From assembly GCA_006503475.1 (NCBI GenBank), contig RSEH01000106.1, positions 85,780 through 149,779 of the forward strand: a stretch of 64,000 nt of DNA, read 5' to 3'. The notes beneath the pieces were generated by a model that did no database searches, was not told where the DNA came from, and saw nothing but the letters and a program-made list of their open reading frames with translations. Both the position numbers and the translations under genes were made by a program. Below are positions 27,080 to 35,868 of this stretch, piece by piece. The DNA is from Stentor roeselii. Taxonomy: Eukaryota > Ciliophora > Heterotrichea > Heterotrichida > Stentoridae. How positions within the stretch are numbered: the first letter of the stretch is position 1; each line of letters opens with the position of its first letter.

Positions 27080-29311
27080 ATGAACTGCGAAGAATGCCAA
27101 AACGACCAAGTGATCCAAGCAAGTCTTCTATGCCGAGAATGCGACCAATTATTCTGTGAAAGATGCGACCTTGTGATCCACAGTCGAGGAAAGCGTCGAA
27201 CTCACACCCGTTTGACAGTTTGTAACAATTGCCGTTCAGTGGCATCTCTTGAATGCGTGACATGCAACGAAAAACTCTGCAAATCATGCAAATTTCCTCA
27301 CAACTCTCATCGGATAATCGAAACAAAAGACTCAAAGGTCTTAGCAGTCTTTTGGGACATCTCGTCAATAACATCAAATCACGTCAGTATCACATCTGTT
27401 CTACAAGAGATCAGTTTTCGACTCACTGCTCCAAAATACGTTTATTTTTACTCTGAAGGCTGGGCTGAGGACAAAATTCAAGCCAAAGGTGAAGTCGTCC
27501 TCAGGTTCAATGTTTCGCCGGTTGATGCCTTGTTGATGGATTTGAATAGTTTCGAAAATCCTGTCATCACTGATGTTCTCATCATTTCCAAGAAAATCAC
27601 GGAAATCAAGAAAAAATTAGGACTTATCAGAACTGGCAATTTGAAAGTCGCTCTTTCTGATTGGACTTCACCTCTTGTTTTTGAATTTTTAAATGATTTT
27701 AACACCCTCGCTGCCTCATGGCCTGGGGCTCAGAGGGTTGAACTGGTTAAGAAGTTTCTTTTGGAAGAAGCTGAAAACGGAAGGGTCTGGGTGGAAAGAG
27801 AGGAAATCATGGACAGGTTTTTTAATTGGGGAGAATTTTTCGGAGTTTTCGATGAAGGTGTTAAAAAAAAGATTTTTAGAGAAGTTGTTGTCAAGATGCA
27901 TGAAAAAGTTTTGGTTTTTTACTCAGTGCATTTTGAAGAAGTTACACAAAATTTGATTAATTGGGTGGTGAAAAGCCTTGTTTTTGATGAGCTTACTGTT
28001 AGTAAAAAAACTGTCGCAAGTAGAATTAAGAAAGTGTTTGGGATCTGGGTTGGTGAGGAGGAGTGGAAGGGCTTGAAGTTCAAGTTTTTCACTGAGAGAA
28101 GAACGAAATCGTTATCGACTGGTAAAAGGATTTGCTTTCAAAATGTAAAAAAAAATAATAAGGGACTTGACTCTTATAAAAATGATCATTTTTCGATTAG
28201 ACATTCTGATTGCTTTGAAGAATTTTTACTTTTTGTTGAAGGGTATTATAATAATCATTATCGACAAGGTGTTCAAATGAGTAGATTTGGACTTGCTTTG
28301 ATTGTTAAGTACTCTGGACCTCATAGTCTTAGGTTTTTGAGCATTGGGAAGTTGATATATATGACGAATCTTTGTATTAATGAAGGACTGCTTCGAGTCA
28401 ATTCAGGTAAAATCTTCTGGACAAAAGATTTCAAAATCCTCGACTCACATCTATACTCAAAATTCAAAGACCTAAAACAAAAAATAATCGAAACAATCCT
28501 AAAGTCCGAAAACCTAAATCTCAGCAATCTCCGTCAAAAATTAAAATCCATGAAAAACACGGAAATCAACTTAAACGAATTCGGCTACAGTAAACTACGC
28601 GACCTAATGAAAAGCATTCCCGAAATCGAACTTTCCAATCAATGCCTAAAACTAAAAAGCAAGGTGATAATGAACCCAGAGAAAATCGTCGACCTAATCG
28701 AAGACATCGTAAAAAGCAAAGAATACGCAATAACCGAGGCAGTCCTCCAGGCGACTCTTCAAACGCGTTTAAACCACTCAATCGACTGGCACGATTACAA
28801 CGTGAAAAGTTGTGCAGAGTTCATCAAAGAGTACTCAAAAGCAGAGATCCAAGTTTTAAAAACTCGTGAATGCATCATGTTATTCAAAACCAACGAGCAA
28901 AAAACTTACAGTTTCTTTTTTCCTTTCAAAAGCTATTTCAATTCAGCTGTTTTAGAATGCTCTAAAGTCCCTACTCCTCAGATCTACCACCCGGTTTCTC
29001 ATTCTTTTGACTTACATCTCCAGACTTCCAACCAAGGCATGGCTCCAATGCAGAGAATCATCAATATTTCTAATGTTCCTTCAGATATCGTCAGGTCTCC
29101 TGCTAGAGAAGATGAGGATAAACTTGAAAGCAGCTTTCGTTTTGAAGATTTTTCTTCGAATTTTGATGAACGGGCTGTTTCCAGAAGTAACCAGCACTCG
29201 AAAAATTCAAGTTTTTGCGCTTGGCACATCCGGGCACAAAGTTTTCATGCTTTTATCGATGCTCCTGAAAGTGGATTGAATTTTTCTTGGGTGGATAACC
29301 TTTTGGTTTAG
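27080..29311 (+). CDS. B-box + NYN + OST-HTH protein (MARF1/limkain-like)
   Basis: 743 residues. The N terminus has tandem B-box-type Zn fingers (CEECQNDQVI..., CRECDQLFCERCD, CNNCRS, CVTCNEKLCKSC) ending near residue 75. Residues about 88-200 look like a NYN/PIN-like nuclease domain: LAVFWDISSI, with the Asp-bearing FWD motif of MARF1, and VLIISKKITEIKKKLGLIR. After it come winged-helix-like regions; the stretch INLNEFGYSKLRDLMKSIPE near 500 is a clear OST-HTH/LOTUS motif, and a second one (HDYNVKSCAEFIKEYS) lies near 575. NYN plus OST-HTH proteins bind and cut RNA in RNP granules. The acidic set of the NYN active site was only partly traceable. B-boxes on this build are unusual. Confidence 0.7.
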   Translation: MNCEECQNDQVIQASLLCRECDQLFCERCDLVIHSRGKRRTHTRLTVCNNCRSVASLECVTCNEKLCKSCKFPHNSHRIIETKDSKVLAVFWDISSITSNHVSITSVLQEISFRLTAPKYVYFYSEGWAEDKIQAKGEVVLRFNVSPVDALLMDLNSFENPVITDVLIISKKITEIKKKLGLIRTGNLKVALSDWTSPLVFEFLNDFNTLAASWPGAQRVELVKKFLLEEAENGRVWVEREEIMDRFFNWGEFFGVFDEGVKKKIFREVVVKMHEKVLVFYSVHFEEVTQNLINWVVKSLVFDELTVSKKTVASRIKKVFGIWVGEEEWKGLKFKFFTERRTKSLSTGKRICFQNVKKNNKGLDSYKNDHFSIRHSDCFEEFLLFVEGYYNNHYRQGVQMSRFGLALIVKYSGPHSLRFLSIGKLIYMTNLCINEGLLRVNSGKIFWTKDFKILDSHLYSKFKDLKQKIIETILKSENLNLSNLRQKLKSMKNTEINLNEFGYSKLRDLMKSIPEIELSNQCLKLKSKVIMNPEKIVDLIEDIVKSKEYAITEAVLQATLQTRLNHSIDWHDYNVKSCAEFIKEYSKAEIQVLKTRECIMLFKTNEQKTYSFFFPFKSYFNSAVLECSKVPTPQIYHPVSHSFDLHLQTSNQGMAPMQRIINISNVPSDIVRSPAREDEDKLESSFRFEDFSSNFDERAVSRSNQHSKNSSFCAWHIRAQSFHAFIDAPESGLNFSWVDNLLV

Positions 29312-29413
29312 ATTTAGAATTATGGATTGAATATTTAGAGTTTTTTTATGATTTGTAAGAATTTATGGATTTTTTGGATTTTGAATGGTTTAAAATGGTA
29401 AGTTTACGGTTTT

Positions 29414-29842
29414 TTACTTGAGATTCAGTGTTTTGGTAGTTTTGATGAATTTTTCAATGAAATAAAAATCGTTTTCTGACATTTTTTCTTTTGTCAAAAT
29501 GATTTCATTTCTTTCGAGAATCGAATGAACTGGGTTTGATAAGGAGATCATTTCTGTGAGCTTTGGAAAGGTAAGCTTTCTTTTTCTGTACTCCTGAAAC
29601 TGTAGATTATTGTTTATTTCTTTGTGGATTCTTCTGTGGATAGATAATAAACTTCCCTGTCTGAAGGTTTTACTACAGCCGGGTTCTGTACATTTGTAGG
29701 GCCTTTCGCCAGAGTGGATGAAGAGATGCTCTCTGAGATTCTGCTTAGATGATAAGAGTCGAGAACAAATCCTGCACTCTAAACTCTGCTTTGCCAATAA
29801 TTCGTCTTTATTTGTTTCGGTCTCTTCGTTTTCAGAATACAT
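29414..29842 (-). CDS. C2H2 zinc-finger protein, two fingers
   Basis: 142 residues with two adjacent C2H2 fingers at about 23-75: C-x2-C-x12-H-x3-H, then the linker SGERPYKC, then C-x4-C-x12-H-x3-H. The TGERPY-type linker indicates DNA binding. The remainder is Lys-rich without known domains. Likely a small transcription factor. The gene is convergent with the B-box gene (102 bp between stops). Confidence 0.85.
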   Translation of the reverse strand: MYSENEETETNKDELLAKQSLECRICSRLLSSKQNLREHLFIHSGERPYKCTEPGCSKTFRQGSLLSIHRRIHKEINNNLQFQEYRKRKLTFPKLTEMISLSNPVHSILERNEIILTKEKMSENDFYFIEKFIKTTKTLNLK

Positions 29843-30486
29843 TATTAATTTGGATAATTACCAGTATATAATTCAACAGCATAATGTTTAGTTAATACTT
29901 ATAAATATTTTTCGGGTTTAAATGTTGACTACTCAGTTTGTAGAATACCAAAAAATGAATTGAAAATGCAAAAAATTTAATTGAAAGATCTTTTTCGCTG
30001 AGTCTACCTAGTATAGATTTTGCTTTGTTTATTTAAAATCAAGAAATATCGTGATTTATAATTATATTAAATATAAAAGAATGAAAAAATGACATGAATT
30101 TATAATCCAAAAAATTACTTTGGATGTTAAAGTGTATTTCCTTGACAGAATTATAAGATAAAAGTAATATAATTAGTTAAATTTAGTATAAAACACCAAA
30201 ATCATAAAACTGATCCAATAAATCAACCAGCATTTATCATAAATAATCTAACTAAGTAATATTTTGTATTAAGAAATCAAACAAGTAAAATTTTGATAAA
30301 AATATGTAATAAAGATGACATTTATCTTAAATTATTATATATTCAAGAAAAAGATAAAGTAAAAAACTTGATCCCAATCAATTGATTTTATCAAAAACAA
30401 ATTATTTGCCAGAAAATTAATCATCATTCCTAATCCATCTGAATAAAACACTTTAATGATATTTTATTAACTTTATCTAAATATAT
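29843..30486. promoter_or_regulatory. Divergent intergenic, about 640 bp
   Basis: Separates the divergent C2H2 and PHD-DDT genes and so should carry both promoters. Very AT-rich (long A/T-only runs near 30300-30350). No coding or RNA signal seen. Confidence 0.45.
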
Positions 30487-32505
30487 ATGGCAAAGCAAAG
30501 ACTTTTAGATGGCTGGCTAAATAAAGCGAAATCACAAAAAGAGCTAAAAGAACTTGCAGATGTCAGAACAGTTCTAAAAACAGAGTCAATCAAACCGAAT
30601 TCTGATCATTTATGTTCAATATGCAATACAAGCGGAAGTCTTTTAGCCTGCAGCAAATGTTTCAAGCTCTTCCATTTATCCTGTCTAAACATATCATCTC
30701 TGAACCTTCCTCTTTCTGAGTGGCCATGCAACGACTGTATTTCAAAATACAACAATTTCTTCATCACTTCCCTCGAAGACTCGATTAATTCACAACAAAA
30801 AGAAAAATCAAAAAAAGCTAAAAATTTTCTAAAACAAATAAACGACGTGCAAATGAATAAAAAAATTGAAAAATTCAGTCAAAATTACCCAAACCTTGTG
30901 AAACAAGGAATAATTCATTACCCCATCGATGACTCAATTCTTTGGAAAACTTTTAAAGTTCACTCTATTCAAAGAATTCAATTTCCACCTCTGCACTTTC
31001 TTGACTTTCCTGAAGAAATTTCAGAAGATTTGATATCAATCTGTGACTTTTGCTGGAAATTTAAAGATTTTTTAAGAAGTCCTGGTTTTAATTGTGAAGA
31101 CTTGTATCGAAGTCTGAGTAAAAAAAAGGAAGATAATTTATTTAAAAGTATTCATCTTGCTCTTTTGAAGCCTTTAGCGAATATCATGTTGAAAAATGAA
31201 GGTTTCCGTAAAAGTTCGTCTTTTCGTTTTTTTTTATATAAAGTGAAGAAAATCATTTCAGTTGAAATGATTTTAAAACAAACTTACCTTCATTTTATTG
31301 ATTACTTGTTTGCTATCGACCTTTGGCAAGACCTAATCGAGGATTTTGATAAAGAAATGAAAATTTTCTTTAAGCATTTCGAAATTTCTGAATATTTTAC
31401 TTTAAGTCCTGGACAAAAAGCAAAAGTTTTGAACCTTATCATCACAATTTTACTAGAAACTCGAGAAATGAATGAGGAATGTCTTCAAAGACATGAAAGT
31501 CAACTGCAGCTCCGAAAAGATCTAAGCGAATTTTTAAAAAACACTAAAAATGTTGAAAATGAAGAAGAAAGTGATGTGAAAATAGAAGAAATAAAAAATC
31601 AACTAAAAAAAGTTTCAATTCGGACAGGAAGACTTGGCCTTGACCGAGACTTTAATCAATACTTTTACTTCGAATGGGATTCAAAACTTTTCGTTAAATT
31701 AGAAGCTTTAGATTCACAGAACTGGGCTTTTTATCACACTCGACAAGAAGTCAAACAACTCATCGAGTCTCTTTGCTTGAAGGGTATCCGAGAAGGCGAC
31801 CTTATCGATAAACTTGAAGAGCTCCTTGAAGACGAAGGAGTTTTAGATGACTTAAACGACGTGGAAATGGAAGAAATCGATGAAAAAACATTTCAAATCT
31901 CTCAGAAATCAGAAATAATCCAAGTTTTAACAAATTCATACAATCTTATCTCAGAGACCTTCAACATTCCACTTATCTCTTCTTTAGACTTCCTTGAAAA
32001 TCAAGATATTTCTGAACTTTCCAGTCAAATCCTAAACTTTCCCCAAAATTTCAATTCAAAGAAAAATCCTCAAAAAATTCTTGAAAAAATTCAAAGTCTT
32101 TGGGACTCCAGCGAATTGCATCATCATTGGTTAAAAGCCTTAAAAGAATCAACTCAAATCAATGACTTAATCTTCTGCACTTCTTTTCTCTTTACCCAAG
32201 TAGAAACTTTCTGCATTCAAAACAAGCCGAAAACAATCAGTTCCTATGAAAACGCGAGAAGTTCTTACAAACTTGAAAGGCTTCGAAAGTTCAGAAAAAC
32301 TTTAAAGCGCAATGAAGACGAGTGTTATCTTTGTGAGGACTTCGGAGTAGTCATCTGCTGTGATTTATGCTCAAAAGTCGCACATTTGCATTGTCTAGGT
32401 CTTGAATCAGTCCCTGCAGGTGACTGGAAGTGTCCATCATGCCAAGAAGATCAAGAAAACATAAGAATCACAAGATCCAAGTCCCAAATTTCTAATTTTC
32501 AATAA
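30487..32505 (+). CDS. PHD-DDT-WHIM-PHD chromatin protein (BAZ/ACF1-like)
   Basis: 672 residues. PHD finger 1 at about 40-82 (C-x2-C, C-x2-C, HLSC, C-x2-C); DDT-like segment about 165-205 (FPEEISEDLISICDFCWKFK); helical WHIM-type region about 230-440, with the L-G-x-DR-x2-N-x-Y motif (RLGLDRDFNQYFYFEWD); PHD finger 2 at about 612-655 (CYLCEDFGVVICCDLCSKVA ... HCLG ... W-x-C-x2-C). DDT plus WHIM is the signature of partners of ISWI-type remodellers (ACF1/BAZ). No bromodomain is present. A nuclear role in chromatin remodelling is inferred from the family. The kinesin gene starts 25 bp after the stop. Confidence 0.85.
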   Translation: MAKQRLLDGWLNKAKSQKELKELADVRTVLKTESIKPNSDHLCSICNTSGSLLACSKCFKLFHLSCLNISSLNLPLSEWPCNDCISKYNNFFITSLEDSINSQQKEKSKKAKNFLKQINDVQMNKKIEKFSQNYPNLVKQGIIHYPIDDSILWKTFKVHSIQRIQFPPLHFLDFPEEISEDLISICDFCWKFKDFLRSPGFNCEDLYRSLSKKKEDNLFKSIHLALLKPLANIMLKNEGFRKSSSFRFFLYKVKKIISVEMILKQTYLHFIDYLFAIDLWQDLIEDFDKEMKIFFKHFEISEYFTLSPGQKAKVLNLIITILLETREMNEECLQRHESQLQLRKDLSEFLKNTKNVENEEESDVKIEEIKNQLKKVSIRTGRLGLDRDFNQYFYFEWDSKLFVKLEALDSQNWAFYHTRQEVKQLIESLCLKGIREGDLIDKLEELLEDEGVLDDLNDVEMEEIDEKTFQISQKSEIIQVLTNSYNLISETFNIPLISSLDFLENQDISELSSQILNFPQNFNSKKNPQKILEKIQSLWDSSELHHHWLKALKESTQINDLIFCTSFLFTQVETFCIQNKPKTISSYENARSSYKLERLRKFRKTLKRNEDECYLCEDFGVVICCDLCSKVAHLHCLGLESVPAGDWKCPSCQEDQENIRITRSKSQISNFQ

Positions 32506-32530
32506 AATCCCTAATAAATCCTCTGAAATC

Positions 32531-34732
32531 ATGGAAGAAGGGAATATCAAAGTAGTCTGCCGATTCCGTCCGTTGAATGAAAGTGAAAAAAAACGAGGTT
32601 CAAACTTATGCGTCAATTTTTTATCTAACCAGACAGTCGCCATCCAAGGCGAAAGCGCAGAAAACCTGAAGTTTAACTTTGACAGAATTTTCACTCCAGA
32701 CAGTCACCAGGCAGAAGTTTACAAAACTTCTGCTCAGCCGATAGTAGAAGCTGTGATGCAGGGCTTTAATGGAACAGTCTTCGCTTATGGACAGACTTCT
32801 TCAGGTAAAACTTTTACAATGACTGGAGACCCGGATGACCCTGACTTGATGGGGATCATTCCAAGAATGGTCAACACAGTTTTTGATATGATTTCAAGTT
32901 CAGATGACTGCATTGAGTACTCAGTCAAGATCTCTTATTGTGAGATTTACTTGGAAAAAATCAAGGATTTACTTGATACCGCGAAAATTAACTTGAAAAT
33001 TCATGAAGATAAAGCAAGAGGGGTATTTATTGATGGACTTAGTGAACATTACGTCAGTGCTGATAATGAGGTCTATGAGTTGATGTCTGTGGGGAGTAAT
33101 AATCGAGAAGTCGCTTACACTAATATGAATTCAGGAAGTTCTAGAAGTCATTCTTTGTTCGTGATCACTGTCAGTCAGACTAACTCTCGTGATTATTCCG
33201 GAAAAGTCGGAAAACTCTTCCTTGTCGACCTTGCCGGGTCTGAAAAAGTTGGAAAGACTGGAGCTGCAGGGATGCGATTAGAAGAAGCGAAAAATATCAA
33301 CAAGTCACTTACTGTTCTAGGACAGGTCATCAACGCACTTACTGATGGGAAATCAACTCATATTCCTTATAGAGACTCGAAATTAACTAGGGTGTTGCAA
33401 GATTCACTTGGAGGCAACTCGAAGACTTCTCTCATCGTCACTTGTTCACCTTCTCCTTATAATGAAATGGAAACAATCAGCAGTCTTCGATTCGGAATAC
33501 GCGCAAAGGCAATCAAAAATAAACCAAAGGTAAACCGCGAGTATACAATCGCTGAACTCAAGATTTTACTTTCAAAGTCTCAAGAAGAACTGGAAAAAAG
33601 AGCTAATTATATCTTGAAACTTGAGGAAAAACTTAAAAGTGCAGGGCAGACACTACCTGACCAAACAATTTTAGAAAAAAATGAAAAAATCGACTTGGAT
33701 GAAGTCATGGCAGAAATCGAGGATAACAAGACCAGAATTGGAGAACTCGTCGAGGTGAATAAAAAACTCTCTGATTTAAATGAAGTGATGGAAAAAGACT
33801 TGTTTCAGGCAAAGGCTGAAAAACTAGCTGCTGTTAATTCAGCGAATATCTCAAAGGAAAAGCTTAAAACTGTTGAAGACACTTTTAAAGACCATGAAAA
33901 TATCATTGAAAAACTTGTATTAACCAAAGAAAAATTAGAGACCAGCTTAGAAGAACTCAACAAGACCAAACTTTTATTAGAACAGGAATTAAGTAAAAAA
34001 AACACTGAAGTCAATCAACTGAAACAAGAAATGATTCTTTCACCTGAAAACCAAATCAGACAAAGAAGCATGACAGCCACTTCTCTATCCAACCTCCTCG
34101 TATCCGAAAGAGAAGAAGTCCAGTTACTCCGCCAGCGAAACCAAGAACTCGAGTCAACAATAAACGACTTCCTCACAGGTTCCTTCCCAGAGATCAAAAA
34201 GAAAAACGACGAGTACCTCCAAAGCAAGCTCAACAACGAGAAAACCCGCTGGTCAAAAGAACGATCAGAAATAATGCGCGATTTAGAAAACCGCATCCAA
34301 AAAGTAGTCGACCTCGAAATCCAGATAGACCAAGCCAAAGATGCTTATCGTTACCTCGAAAAAAACATGGGAAAAAACGAAAAAATCCTCGTTAAAAAAA
34401 ACGAAGGTCTTGAAAAGTACATCGGCGAAATCTCAACTGACTATCAACGCGAGTTGAAAATGAAGGAAAAGCTCAGGATTGACTTTGAATACAGTCAGAA
34501 AAAACTAGAAGAGGAACAATTGAAAAATTCTTTTCTTTCTAATAAAGTCGAGGAACTGACAGTGCTCCTGGATGACATGAGGAACAGGGTAAGTAACTTA
34601 GAAGACGAGCTTTCAATGAGTAGTGCTCGAGGTCGACCTTCTTGTATTCCTGGAAATATCAAGAGACCTATAAAGGGAGGAGGTCGACAGTCAGTTCTTT
34701 TATCAAGGATTCCAGGGATTGCTGGGAATTAA
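32531..34732 (+). CDS. Kinesin-1-like heavy chain
   Basis: 733 residues with an N-terminal motor (about 5-330): IKVVCRFRPLN, P-loop GQTSSGKT, switch I NMNSGSSRSH, switch II DLAGSEK, HIPYRDSKLTRVLQDSLGG. Over the whole motor it resembles conventional kinesin-1 (LMGIIPR, SYCEIYLEKIKDLLD, EAKNINKSLTVLG). A neck and coiled-coil stalk follow to about 690, then a short basic Gly/Arg-rich tail. Animal kinesin-1 chains are about 960 residues, so the stalk and cargo tail are shortened. Predicted plus-end-directed microtubule motor. The CK2 gene begins 23 bp downstream. Confidence 0.92.
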   Translation: MEEGNIKVVCRFRPLNESEKKRGSNLCVNFLSNQTVAIQGESAENLKFNFDRIFTPDSHQAEVYKTSAQPIVEAVMQGFNGTVFAYGQTSSGKTFTMTGDPDDPDLMGIIPRMVNTVFDMISSSDDCIEYSVKISYCEIYLEKIKDLLDTAKINLKIHEDKARGVFIDGLSEHYVSADNEVYELMSVGSNNREVAYTNMNSGSSRSHSLFVITVSQTNSRDYSGKVGKLFLVDLAGSEKVGKTGAAGMRLEEAKNINKSLTVLGQVINALTDGKSTHIPYRDSKLTRVLQDSLGGNSKTSLIVTCSPSPYNEMETISSLRFGIRAKAIKNKPKVNREYTIAELKILLSKSQEELEKRANYILKLEEKLKSAGQTLPDQTILEKNEKIDLDEVMAEIEDNKTRIGELVEVNKKLSDLNEVMEKDLFQAKAEKLAAVNSANISKEKLKTVEDTFKDHENIIEKLVLTKEKLETSLEELNKTKLLLEQELSKKNTEVNQLKQEMILSPENQIRQRSMTATSLSNLLVSEREEVQLLRQRNQELESTINDFLTGSFPEIKKKNDEYLQSKLNNEKTRWSKERSEIMRDLENRIQKVVDLEIQIDQAKDAYRYLEKNMGKNEKILVKKNEGLEKYIGEISTDYQRELKMKEKLRIDFEYSQKKLEEEQLKNSFLSNKVEELTVLLDDMRNRVSNLEDELSMSSARGRPSCIPGNIKRPIKGGGRQSVLLSRIPGIAGN

Positions 34733-34755
34733 CACTGCTAGTTTATGTAATCAAT

Positions 34756-35811
34756 ATGGACCGACGACCCCGGATGTATGCAGATGTTCTTGCGAGTAAA
34801 GACCCCAGTTTTTACTCTTATGATGACTTGCAAGTCACGTGGGGGTCTGCCGAGCCTTACGAAGTCATCAAAAAAGTCGGACATGGAAAATACTCAGAAG
34901 TCTTTCAAGGAATCGACTCCCGCACCGACACGAAAATCATTATAAAAGCTCTTAAACCTGTAAAGGCAAATCGATACAACCGAGAAATAAAAATTCTGCA
35001 AAACCTTCAAAACGGTCCGAATATCATTAAATTGCTTGATATGGTTAAAGACCCTGTGAATAAAACACCTGCTTTAATCTTCGAGTACGTCAACAACACA
35101 CACTTTCGCACGTTATTCCCAAAGTTGTCAGATTTTGAGATCAGGTATTATTTGTTTGAGTTGCTGACTGCTCTTGAGTTCTCTCATTCAAATGGCATCA
35201 TGCATCGTGATGTGAAGCCACATAATACTATGATCGACCATGAAAGGCGAGAACTGAAACTCATTGATTGGGGACTTGCGGAGTTTTACAAACCTGGAAC
35301 GAATTATAATGTCGGAGTCGCTTCCAGGTACTTCAAAGGCCCGGAGCTCTTGGTGGATGACGAGCTGTATTCTTACAGTCTTGATATCTGGAGTGCTGGG
35401 GCGATGATGGGAGGAATGATTTTTCATCTTGACCCCATGTTTCATGGATGGGATAACTATGATCAACTGATCAAGATCTCGAAAATCATGGGGACTAGAG
35501 ATTTGGTCAAGTATGTGGAAAAGTACAAAATTGAAATGGAACCTGAGTTAAAAAAACAAGTCACTCGACATAACCAGAGACCTTTAACTAGGTTTATCAC
35601 GAAAGAAGTTAAACATCTGGTCACCCCTGAAGCTTTAGACTTGATGACTAGAATGCTTAAATATGACCCTGTTGAAAGGATCTTGCCTTGTGAAGCATTG
35701 ATGCATGATTACTTCCAGCCTGTCCGGAAGATGAAAGAGCAGGTTAAAGATAAAGTCGTTGATGAAGGTGAAGACTGGACGGAAACTGGGAAGATCTTGT
35801 TAGGTGTTTAA
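34756..35811 (+). CDS. CSNK2A: Casein kinase 2, catalytic alpha subunit
   Basis: 351 residues from the chosen ATG, near the usual CK2 alpha length; in-frame codons upstream overlap the kinesin gene and are excluded. CK2 hallmarks: KKVGHGKYSEVFQG, IIKALKPVK, HRDVKPHN, the CK2-specific DWG in place of DFG (LIDWGLAEFY), SRYFKGPELLVDDELYSYSL, and HDYFQPVR near the C terminus. An acidophilic, constitutively active Ser/Thr kinase. Its stop falls in a 31-bp tandem duplication shared with the convergent DHHC gene. Confidence 0.96.
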   Translation: MDRRPRMYADVLASKDPSFYSYDDLQVTWGSAEPYEVIKKVGHGKYSEVFQGIDSRTDTKIIIKALKPVKANRYNREIKILQNLQNGPNIIKLLDMVKDPVNKTPALIFEYVNNTHFRTLFPKLSDFEIRYYLFELLTALEFSHSNGIMHRDVKPHNTMIDHERRELKLIDWGLAEFYKPGTNYNVGVASRYFKGPELLVDDELYSYSLDIWSAGAMMGGMIFHLDPMFHGWDNYDQLIKISKIMGTRDLVKYVEKYKIEMEPELKKQVTRHNQRPLTRFITKEVKHLVTPEALDLMTRMLKYDPVERILPCEALMHDYFQPVRKMKEQVKDKVVDEGEDWTETGKILLGV

Positions 35812-35868
35812 CTATTATTTAACCTTACCCTCAAAAAGTTTAAGTATTATTTAACCTTACCCTCAAAA
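35806..35868. repeat. 31-bp direct duplication spanning two convergent stops
   Basis: Copies 35806-35836 and 35838-35868 differ at a single base. The first copy contains the CK2 alpha stop codon; the second contains the stop and last codons of the convergent DHHC gene. Confidence 0.9.
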
